Assembly: GCA_022749755.1 (NCBI GenBank)
Contig: CM040448.1
Coordinates: forward strand, 11,902,481 to 11,966,480
Source of the DNA: Azadirachta indica
Taxonomy: Eukaryota; Streptophyta; Magnoliopsida; Sapindales; Meliaceae
DNA: 64,000 nt
Direction of reading: 5' to 3'
Positions within the stretch are counted from its first letter, which is position 1; each line of letters opens with the position of its first letter. Made by a program: the position numbers and the translations under genes. The notes under the pieces are model-generated. The model saw only the letters and a program-made list of their open reading frames with translations, was not told where the DNA came from and did not search any database. Below are positions 46,301 through 57,345 of this stretch, piece by piece.

Positions 46301-49300
46301 GATCTGATAATTATTGGCACATTTTTTTATGCTTTCGAAATTGGATACACATTGTATGACCTCTTAATTTCAATTGTACGACATTAGAGATGATTCTGTT
46401 ATTTTCTTGTATTCAGTTGCCCTACATAATTGGGGGTGAACACTTCAGCAATAAATGATATTTTTATTGGGGGATTATCTGGTGATGTTACTTATTGTTG
46501 CACTTTCTTTTCGGTAAATCTTGGTGGAAGTTACAGAAACAAGACATCGGTAGAAGTTTGTGAATTAGGATAAATATATCATCTGTGGAAGACTAACCAT
46601 TTTTTTGCTCCACATCTGCTTTGTTCGATGTCTTCCCAGAATACTCTTAGTTGGGTATTGGGGAAAGATAGTGGATCATATGCTATTCTTCGATTTTATG
46701 CCTCCTTACTTTAAATTATATGTATATTTATTCCTTTTCTTTCTTTCCTTTTTGTTTTCAAATTGAGTAATGCAGATGATGGGGTATAGATCATATGCCG
46801 ATTTTATGGTGAAACCAAACATGGCTTCATCACCAGAAGTTGTGATGTCCTTTCTGCTTGAGATGAGCGGGATGATCAACCCAAAGGCTGATGAGGTATT
46901 ATATATTTGCAGACATTTGCGATGTCTAAAGCATTTTTAACGTCTCTTTTTCGTATAGATTATTTTGCAACTTTTTGAATTCTGCCAAGTATCTACTTTG
47001 CCTGCAGGAGTTTAAGTCAATTAGGGATTTTAAGAGGAAAAGATGTGGTCAAAGAAACGTAGATTTAGAGCCATGGGATGAAGCATACTACACAGCAATG
47101 ATGAAGTCTTCTATTTACAATTTGGACTCTTCTGTAAGTAAAATGGTTTTATTAATGCTGCATGTTAAAGGGATTTTTTTCTTCCTCAAACTGACTCACT
47201 ACTACAAACTAGTGACTCTTTTTGTATCTTTTTTATGCTTTAGGAGGATTTTTTCCCCGCTGAGATATGCTATTACTACATTTGTTTTCAAATGCAAGGA
47301 TTTATTTGGCAGGTTGTGGCGGCCTATTTTCCATTGCCAAAATGCATCGAGGGTTTGAAAATGCTGGTGGAATCATTATTTGGTGTAACATTTCACAGTG
47401 TTCCCCTTGCACCTGGTGAATCATGGCATCCAGATGTTCTTAAAATGTCTCTTCATCATCCTGAAGAGGTGCGTGCATGAAAGATGGGAAACATAACTTT
47501 ATTTATTTATTTTCAATCATTTTGACTAAAATCTTAATTAAATTGGATTTTGATTGTATTATAGACAATATCGTCATACCTTGAGTTTTGATGTGAATTC
47601 GAATATTCTATAATGCTTTTGTATCACTCAAATTCCAAGTAATCGTGTATCTACTCTCTGACATGATAGTAGAAATACACACAGACACCTCAAAGGTATA
47701 TTTCTATTGAGGTGTTGTAGCCATAGCTGCTGCAGCTTTGAAGCACAACATAACAAATATCAGCGAAAAATGTGTAAGCCCCACTAAAAGTTAGTGTTTA
47801 CCAAAAACCTTTTTAGCTTTATTTTCAAAATTAAGTGAAACTAACAATACTAAAGAGTCATATTGTTAGTTCCTATACAAACTCTTGTATACAGACTGAT
47901 GTTACAGAGTTACATTGTTGCCACATACTCCATATAATTTTTCTGTTTTACTCTGAGATTTTCTTTTACTCCTGTGAAAATGTAAAACATGTGGCAATAA
48001 TATAATACTGTCGTATCAATTTATATGATTAAGTTTATACAAGAATTTATATATACCTAGTACTTCTCAAGTTTGAATATGCATTGCTTTCCAGTTGTCC
48101 TAAATTCAAACTTATTCAGGATCTTTCTTTGACTGCTATCATCCCTGGTTGAATAAAATCTATTATTCTCTCAGTTCTGTTTGAACCTTGAATTGAAGCA
48201 TTATACCTTCATTTGCAGGGTGATATTGGGTATCTGTACCTTGACTTATACTCGAGGGAGGGCAAGTATCCGGGTTGTGCTAGTTTTGCAATTAAAGGTG
48301 GACGCAGAATATCTGAGACGGAGTACCAGCTTCCTGTATGTTTTCTGGATTCTACAAATATTTGTCAATTTGGTGTTCTTGTTATTTTGTTCCTACTATG
48401 ATACAAGGTGGTAATGAATTTAGTTTTCAACATTTGACTTTCTTTTGGTAATTAAGTCTCTTAATCTGATATTGTACTTTGAACTTTAGTTTTGCAGTTA
48501 TTTTTAGTCCTGTTGAGATTAGTGGAAGGCCTAACTGCTAACAAATCCTGATTTCTCATAACATCTTTTTTTGAGGGCATTTGCTGGATGGTTCATGCCA
48601 CAATTTCAATTTGCCAAGAAACCATGCTTGACCTGAAGAATGTTTACTTTATTGTAATTATATTATTATACTAAGAAGTACCATAAAGTGCATATATTTC
48701 TAAATTTTGGTGACGTGGTACTTTTAGTACGATGGTAAACTTATAGGAATTCTATATATTAATACTGCTGATTTGTTTATCTTAAAGTAATCAGCAATGT
48801 GAGAGTATATTGACATCTTTTTATGTTTCAACTTCTCCTATGAAGCTGGTCATTGTCATTCAATGGCTTCTCTTGAGGGAAGTGCATGAAAAAGGTCTAA
48901 TAGCTGTTGTTCTCTATCAAAGCAAGGTCTCAGGAGGACAACCTAGATATGGTCCCAACCTTCAGCACTTTTTGAATGAAATAATCAGTGGGTTTGAAAC
49001 TAGTTAATAGGCAGCTTGGTTTTTGTCTCCTTGTGTCAGATCCATTTGTGAGAAAATGTGCTTTTGGATCATTCTCTGAGAATTAACATTAACACCTTGA
49101 TAATTCTGAAGAATGTTTGTGCACTAAAAATTTAGTTCCTTTTAACTTTGCTTTTGGTTTGGTAATAATGCAGGTTGTGGCCCTTGTTTGCAACTTCTCA
49201 GGCGCACATAATTCATCAGCTGTAAGACTCAACCACTATGAAGTAGAAACTCTATTCCATGAGTTTGGACACGCACTTCATTCCTTGCTCTCAAGAACGG

Positions 49301-51623
49301 TATTCTTGTTAATATCTAACTACTAAGTGAACAAAAACAAAATTACATGCTCTGATTTATGTATTGTAATTTATTTTCTTAATTATTCTCTAGGATTACC
49401 AGCATTTTTCTGGCACCAGGGTTGTTCTTGACTTTGCTGAGCTGCCTTCAAACCTCTTCGAGTGAGTAATATGCAATTTCTGGATTATCGTCTATCTGCA
49501 AACTGCTTTTTCATTAATGAATTCCTAAAAAGAGAAATATTTTTAATCTAATGTTACTTAATAGTTCTTGATTAATATATCATGGTTGAGTATGCGTTTG
49601 TTTTGATTACTAAATGTGTGCCAATGCACCAAGGAAACGAAGTAAACAAAGCATATGAGAAGCCAATCCCATTCCAAAGCCTCACAGTGACATCACAGCA
49701 GTCTATATCTAGGGGAAGCCAGGGTTGTAATTATTGTGGGTGGGGGGTGGTTGGGGCAGAAATGTAAACAAGCAAAACCTGCAGGAGCCAAAGAATAAAA
49801 AACCTATTCTAAAGCATAAAATTTTAAAAAATATACTTCTCTTTAAAAAGTTTTGTGGGGCCCCTATCTATATCTTTACACTCGGAATCTCTACATGAGA
49901 TCACAAAATTGCTATTCTTCTAGTAAGTCTTCTCTGTGTCCGTGAATCTCGCATGCCAATCCCAGTAATGGATCTCCAATGAGAACAAACACTGGTTCAC
50001 TAATTCCCCATCTGTTCTGCACTTATAGATCCAATTCTTGATAACCTTCCATCGATTCTCAAATCCTCAATTTTAAGGATTTCTTGGTTTAGCTGTCCAG
50101 CCAAATGATTCTACTTGGGAGGAACCTCCTAAACTTACTCTCCTTCCCGGGAATGAAAATATTGGAGTCAAAAACCTCAGATGTTAGAGATCCTAATTGC
50201 TATAAAATTGCTGAAAGAGGCGAAATTATTTCCATAATTCCTTAAACTCTCACCTAATTATTAAATTTTTACTGAAACTAGATTCGATGTTTCCACTATC
50301 ATTGCCATCCCTAGTTCCCATCATTAGCACCTGCTTGGCCGTCCTACTGCTTGTCATCTCTTTCATGATATTAATGTTCTTATAGAGAGAAACAGAAGAA
50401 AAAAATTAAAACAATAAAATAAAAGCTAGAAACCTAAATATCCTGATTCTATCAAATAATTTTTTAGAAGTCAGTCTGCAAGAATTTTACATATCTTTCT
50501 CAAACTCACCTTTCTCCAGAAAATTCATTCAAATTCCAATTTGTTTAACAAAAATCTTACTCAGAAAAGAACTTTTTGAAAGACTCGCAATCGATATTTT
50601 CCTAACATTCTCCCTGTAATAATATTTCTCTTCCATACGATAAGAGGTGAAGATGAATCCTATGCTCTAAAGTCATTCTGACAATGAGTTTGGTGATATC
50701 CCTAGGTACTATGCATGGGATTATCGAGTCTTGAGGAGATTTGCCAGACACTATTCAACTGGTGAAATAATACCTGAGAAGTTGGTTAAGTCAATGCAAG
50801 GTGCCAGAGACATGTTTGCAGCAACTGAATTGCAACGTCAGGTTCATTGTTAAGGCCAAGGCTGAATCTGTTGCTTGCATTTTACACAGTAGGGTATAGA
50901 CAAGATTACTAACCCATGTTGGTTTGCCTTTTTTGCATTCATCAGATTTTTTATGCTTTGATTGACCAAATGCTCTTTGGAGAACAGCTAGATAAAACCA
51001 GAAATACGAGTTATATTGTTGCAGATTTGAAAAGGCAATATACCAGCTGGAAGCACATGGAGGGCACTCATTGGCATATCCGATTCAGTCACCTCATTAA
51101 TTATGGTGCTGGTATGTCTCAGATCCTGTGTTATTATGCAGTTAAATTTTTAAGGGTGATGTTATGCGTGGCTTCTAATATGAACAACAGTAAGGTTTTC
51201 AAGCATTAGCATTAGTTTCCCACATAGCATATGCATTTCCCACGGGGAGTAGTTCACTTGAATCTAGAAACAAGGAATCCAGTGCACAATATGTATAACT
51301 TGGATGTACCTTTTTCTGGTATGAATTGTAATGTTTGTTCCTGTATTCATGTAGGCTATTATAGCTACTTGTATGCCAAATGCTTTGCAGCAACAATATG
51401 GCAAAAGCTATGCCAGGAAGATCCACTATCAATAACCACAGGAACTGCTCTTAGGACAAAATTATTGCAGCATGGTGGAGCCAAAGAACCTGCTGATATG
51501 TTGAATGATCTGGTACGTGATGGGATTCTAAGATATTGCAATGGAGGGATAGTTCCTGAAATAACAAGTTTTTCAGATGAAGTGAAGCTGGTGGAAGACA
51601 AGCAAGAGCAGCTTTTCCTATAG
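43316..51623 (+). CDS. MIP: Mitochondrial intermediate peptidase
   Basis: Seventeen exons: 43316-43497, 44088-44173, 44283-44334, 44454-44508, 45203-45341, 45427-45481, 45612-45831, 46132-46227, 46776-46895, 47008-47133, 47313-47468, 48219-48335, 49174-49299, 49394-49461, 50706-50841, 50946-51111, 51355-51623 (2,169 bases, 722 residues plus stop). It is an M3-family (thimet oligopeptidase-like) zinc metallopeptidase that removes an octapeptide from some imported mitochondrial precursors after the first processing step. The zinc site HEFGH is at 497-501, with the third ligand probably E526 in LDFAELPSN. The N-terminus MWTLIRRTAPF is presequence-like. The exon 2 donor is the weak point: stopping at 44173 (GTTTAG donor) keeps frame, while 44169 does not. 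Intron 14 (49462-50705) is unusually long. Corresponds to At5g51540 from memory. Confidence 0.93.
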
Positions 51624-52481
51624 CTGAATGTAAGAAAGAGATTCGCAGAATTAAAGGTTAAAAAATGGAACAGCTCTTGTACAAGGAAGCAAAGCACCTT
51701 TGAGGAGGTGGTCACAGAGAAATTGCTGGGAGTCACCTAGCTAATATGAAGTTTTGAGTTCCAGGAAAACTAAAGTTCTGGTTAAACTTCCCATCATTGC
51801 TGGGAAATTTACACGCTCAATGTATTGATTGTATGTTTAAATTTATTCTTTTGGCCTGAAAAGAAGATGGCATCAGCTGTGATGCTGATTTTTAGAAACA
51901 TTCTTTGGTTTTTTTGGCCAGGACTAGGGCAGGTTTGGTATTGAAACTTCATTGATTTGTTACAAACAAAAATGAAACAGAATAGTCACCACGTGTGTAG
52001 GTGACTTTATTGGCGAAGGTGAAAATCTGTTATTGCTGAATAACATCCTTACACAAATTGAATACATTTTGATTCAGATAAATTATTATTATTTTTTTCT
52101 TCTGGAGGAAACATATCTTGTTCGGTAGTGCGTTCAAACATTTGTTATTGGTCTACCATTGGAGGACAATTCTAGTGGTTGGTCTGAAAATTTTCATTTC
52201 GTGGAATATAAATACTTTGCTTTGGATAATAAGATCCCAAAAATGTAGGTTGTCTGCAAGGAATTTTTAGATTCATTTCAAAAACCCAGTCTTTGGAATT
52301 AGATTTGTAAACAAATTAAAGTAATCAATATCATTTAAAAAAAGAATGACAGTTGTATTTAGAAACAAGCTAGGTTGACATTTGACAATATCAAGAATCA
52401 TTAGGTCGAAAAGTGATTTTCTTTTGAACTCCCAAATCTGGAGTAAATAGTCATTTTCCCCTTAGTTAACTAGAAACATAA
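51624..52481. other. Convergent 3' spacer between MIP and photolyase-like genes
   Basis: This contains the 3' untranslated regions of two genes that end toward each other. No additional feature was recognised. Confidence 0.65.
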
Positions 52482-55400
52482 CTACAAATAGCTCGCTGCC
52501 GGCAGTCTACTTTCAACAGTCACTATCCATTCACAGATGACAGAATTCACTTCCTCCGGCTTCTCATCGTGGGGGCAATGGCCTTAAATAGCAATAACAG
52601 GGAACAAATTTGAAGTGCAATGTTAATATCTTTCAAGAAGGAAAAAGGAAAGAAGCAAAGGCAACAAATTTTGAGAACACAGCAGTAGGAAGGAATTACC
52701 AGCATCTAATTCTCTAATAACAACTCCAACACAATGTTCTTTAACCATAGCCAGCTTGGACTTGGAGTCAGATATTGGATCCTTCATTCCCTATTAGCAA
52801 ATAAAGCAATTACCGCAGTGGTAGTAATTAAAAATCAAGCCACCATCAAATTACATTGTGTAAGATACCCACAAGTAAAGTATCTTGAGTTTTCAGCATG
52901 GGAGAGCTTTACCTCTATGATTAGAACCTTTTCGTTGAATCCTTCCAAGAGATAATTAAGAGGAAGTGAGAGATTGAAGCTGAAAATACTTTCCAGCACC
53001 ACTAGCACACCAGGATCATAGGACTTTTAATATATGTTAAGGGTGATCTTTTATACTGAAGATAGGTTTCCTATTTTGCTGTCCCTAAACTGACGTTAAA
53101 TGCATATATGGACTTTAATCAAAGAAGAGGATACAGCTCTAAGCATTTCACTGATAAGCCAATCATCAGCTCGTTCTGTTCTCTGCAAGGTGAAAGAATC
53201 GGTAACCATACAATATCTAGAAGCAACATGACAAAGTCAAAAGTAGAAGGACAAAAAGCACTTACAGTTGGGTAGCATTGTTTCACAAAGTTGTTGAGAT
53301 TCAATCTCAAGTAGAATAAAAGAAGTCGAGCACCAATCCATGCAGGTCCTGAAGTCTGTCTTTCCTGCAACAATTGTGCCTCACTTAGAATAATGAATTT
53401 TGTAGATCATAAAACAATTCAACATTAGCAGATCCAGCAGACAGCTTTAGAAACATTTGATAGCTTCACAATGCAGTTCCTAGAAAATTTCCACTACCTG
53501 TAACATGAGAGAAATATAAAATTTATACCGTTACATAAGATTTTTGAAAATGATTTACTAGCAAAATCCAGTGGATTAAAATGATATCTCCACACAAAGA
53601 AACAGATACACCCCAATGTGCTTGACATGACATGAGATTAGGGATTTGCACAGCATGTATTCAGACTTACATTAGAGAACTGCAGAGATGAATATTCAGG
53701 AATAACATTGCCGGCACTGTTGATGAGGACAACAGACTTAACCACAGAAGGCCAAAGACAAGCAACAATAGCAACAAAATAGCCTGCAGACAATAAGGTG
53801 GTGACACTACACAACCAAGGGGGAGCAAGATAGCATAGAATTTGCTGCAAGCGATATCTATGTACTTAAAACATACCACCAATTGAATTCCCTGCAAGAT
53901 GCACTGGTTCACCCACAACTTCAACAATAAAGTCTCGCAGCAATTCAGCCCACATCAATTCAGTGTATACAATATTTGGCTTTTCTGATTTACCAAACCC
54001 TAAAATTGTGATTGCCCATACACGGTTTCCACCCTTAGCTATGCCATGGATATTGTCCCGGTAGTGCTCAAAGAATGCACCAAAACCATGCACAAGCAAA
54101 ATGGCAGGACCTTCATTACCAGCAACCGTATACTGCAAAGATATATTATCTTAATAGAAAATTATAGAAATCAACTTAATCTTGTTCAAGTATTTTTAAG
54201 TAAAGGAATAGTTAATGCAAGAATGATTCTTCAACTATGAACCTGTATTAGATAGCCATTCCATCTCCATATTCTTGTACAATTTCCCTCATCACTTATT
54301 AGACTACTTAGAGACATAAGCCAGTACCACTGCAATATAAAGACAATTAAATTCTTTAAAAGGCATTTTATGAAATTCATAGGGTAGAAAAATTAAGGAA
54401 AAAAGAAAAGAAAGCACCCTCACAGTTATTGACAGAAAAAATCTCAGAAATGAGCATAATCACCAATTGTGAATCGCAATACCTCCATTGAGCATACAGC
54501 ATCAGCTGCTGCAGCAACAGTGACAGCAGAATATCCAAAGGGAGATAAAAATCCAGCATTTCTTTCCTTTTCATACTTGATAGCTTCATGGTGCACTCTC
54601 CTTCTAGACATGATTCCAAGACAAAGGGCTGCGCCAAAAAGTTTAGTAAATGAAGCTCCATCCCGACTTTCAGTGTTGGGTAGCTTTTCATGTAGCCTGT
54701 TACAAGATCAAGCAAAATGATACTTCTTGCAATGTAAAATTTAGCTTGAACTGGAAATTTCATAGAACATAAAATCCAAAGTGATTAACATCAAAAAATG
54801 GTAGTTGAAAGTTGAAAGTTGGGACAATGCCTAAAAGTCTGAAGCTCTAACGTATTACACAGCACCTTTCCAAAAACACACACTCTATGATCAGGAAGAA
54901 ATAAAGAAACATCTTTTTATGTTTGAAAACATTTTGTTTCCATAAAGAAAGAGAAGATAAAAGGGAGAAAAAAAACTCAGCAGGTTGAATCATATTTCCT
55001 TCAAGCATGTTTTAAGCTGCACAAGATGCATAACATAAGACCAAGATAAGAGAAACTGAAATCATTAGTGACAAAAATGATACTATGGTCATCATTGATT
55101 CACAATATGAGATCAAGACATTATTTCTTTCTAGTAAAGTGATAACAATGTTTAGCACAGTCCACAGATCTTAAATATCCTATTGATAGTCAAAATAAAT
55201 CAGCATTTGAATATCACTACGTACTCTTGCCAGTTGTCTCGACCTGTTCCCTCCAAGTATCTTAAATATGCTTTCAATGCATTCAATATAGCATTTGTCC
55301 CACCTCCCACAATGTTTCCTTTGTGTGTGACAAAAAAAGATTTAGCTGGCCTCTTCCTTGGAGAATATAGGTTATCCAAATTTCTTTTCCTTCTTTCCCC

Positions 55401-57133
55401 TGACTTCAATAACTTCTCTTGCAACACTGTTTCAGCTGACATTGTCTTGATCAATGTCCAAGTCTCTTTTAGTTTCCATGGATTCTCACTCATAAACTCC
55501 TTCAAATCATTGAATGTGGGCAGAGGACCTGATTCACAGTTCAATCATCATTGTCCCTACGGTCAACCAAAATACCATCCCATAAGCTTTCACAAACTAA
55601 AACTTATAAAATTAAAATTTTTACTCAAAAATTATTAGACAACAAAATACAATACAAAATTTTATCAAACTGTTAACTTACCCCGATCAGCTTCAAATTT
55701 TGCACCTGGTAATGCTGGGGGCATAATAGGTGAAGTTAGGGGCAGTTGAAGCCTTGTAAAGTCATTGTAAGACATAGGCAGGTCATTCAGATTCTACGTC
55801 AAATGAAATTAAATGATCAGCTGACAGATCCAAGGAATGACAATATTAACACTAACACAAGGCAAAAATGACCACCTTGATATCATAAAATGGAGTCCGC
55901 CACAAACAAATCTTTGGTTTCCCTTCTACAAGAGGCACCGTTGCCAAGGTTTCATCCACAATTGCCATCATTTTGCGAAGGTGGCACTCAACCTCCTCCT
56001 CAGCAAATACACTGTTTGCTTTCACCTGTTGCAATCCTTGGTGATAAATTTAAAAAATGAGTGGGCATGCACTTGATTTGCTCCCCTTAAAATATCATCA
56101 TAACTAAGACAAATATAGTATAAAACAACCTCTTCTACAATCTCTGTAATGACATTCTCTGCTTTCCCAAATCTGATCATCAGATCAGACCCCTGTTCCT
56201 TCAACGACTTTCTCAAGTCTTCCAAAGCGAAGATAACTAATTCTAGCATTTCATCGGAATAACCTGTATTAATGATAACATGCATCAGACAACCAAAGAA
56301 ATAAACATTAACTAGTTCAATCTCTTCACATTATAGTATGCTTATGCATGTGCTGGGCTCCATACATTCAACATTCCACATAAAAAATTGATTTCAGCAA
56401 ATATTTTCTTTTACTCTGGCATAACCAACTAAACAGAGAAAAAAGGAAAAGAAAATGCCAACGGCAAACATTTTTAAAGTCCCTAAGAAATGATACAAAT
56501 TGAATTTCAAACGATATTGTTGCTTGGAAGCAGAGCGCTGATTTGGGTAAACTGCAATTCCATATACCTCAAGAATCCACAGAACATATTTTCAACTTGC
56601 ACATAATAATTCCCAAATGACTTTCACACTGACAAATAAAAAGTAGAGGGTCCTGAAAGTTAAAGAATGTTCTTGCTGGCAAGAGTCTAATGAAATGTAT
56701 TTATTCTTCCAATTTGAATTAAATAAAATCGTTAATGCATCAGATGAAGCAAGTTTCACTCTCCATTTTAAGATTCCCGCCGGCAAGAATCTTCTTCAAC
56801 ATGTCTTTGGAAAACCAAATTTTTAAAACCAAAAATTAAAAAAATAAAATAAAAGTGAAAGTGAAAGATAACCCACTTACAAGAAAGTATCCTGTGATCA
56901 AAGACGTAAAGAGGAACAACAGATTGATACTTAGACGCAGCAACAAGACCAAGGTGATCGTCCACGCGAAGATCTTGCTTGAACCAGATAATAGCTGAAC
57001 CACGTCTGCTTTCTCTTGGTGTTGCTGGAGAGACACAACACATGCATTTGTGTCTGGTTCTTCTTCTTCGGAGAGACCGATGATTTGGGTCGAGCAGGCG
57101 AGAAAGAAAGCACGGGAAAGAGATGACGGCCAT
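52482..57133 (-). CDS. Photolyase-like/alpha-beta hydrolase fusion protein
   Basis: Fourteen exons on the minus strand: 56881-57133, 56130-56263, 55876-56025, 55682-55793, 55225-55528, 54483-54696, 54243-54329, 53877-54132, 53671-53783, 53266-53364, 53135-53182, 52913-53023, 52700-52790, 52482-52582 (2,073 bases, 690 residues plus stop). Residues about 45-180 are the N-terminal alpha/beta domain of the photolyase/cryptochrome family (AIIWFKQDLRVDDH). A following region (VGGGTNAILNALKAYL to about residue 400) aligns by eye only with the start of the FAD-binding domain; the later FAD and DNA-binding helices are missing. From about 419 an alpha/beta hydrolase fold begins: LLVHGFGAF oxyanion region, nucleophile elbow GNSIGG with S501, probable acid at D631 or D635, and H659 in GHCPHDE. 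The first 40 residues look like a plastid transit peptide. Architecture and length match At4g25290 from memory; substrate unknown. Confidence 0.9.
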
Positions 57134-57345
57134 GAAGAGAAATGGGATAGATAGAAGCTATGTATTCCACGAGGGAGGAATTTGGGTTAAAAAGAGGTGG
57201 GAAAATACATGGCGTGAGACAGAGAGAGAAATTATGGAGGAGAATATTAGGCAACTTTGCTGAGGAGGGAAATGAACCACGACACTTTACTGATTTCACT
57301 CACTCCTAACTTCTAAGTGAACGAAGCTACAACTAAAACTACTGG
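57134..57345. other. 5' region of the photolyase-like gene
   Basis: Promoter and leader of the minus-strand gene, ending at the target duplication of the adjoining transposon. A longer frame starting at 57299 is out of frame with the conserved domain and is not used. Confidence 0.5.
57336..57345 (+). repeat. Target site duplication, left copy
   Basis: AAACTACTGG immediately before the transposon; an identical copy is at 60340-60349. Confidence 0.85.

Noticed and set aside
47175..47312. An extra MIP exon beginning GAGGATTTTTTCCCCGC after 47243
   Set aside because: The family sequence runs directly from NLDSS to VVAAYFPLPKC, so exon 10 joins to 47313; the extra segment has no counterpart I recognise.
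54377..54763. A 128-codon minus-strand open frame over the photolyase-like gene
   Set aside because: It is a different frame from the spliced one. Exon 6 (54483-54696) joined in phase gives the photolyase-like sequence with RRRVHHEAI, which this frame does not.
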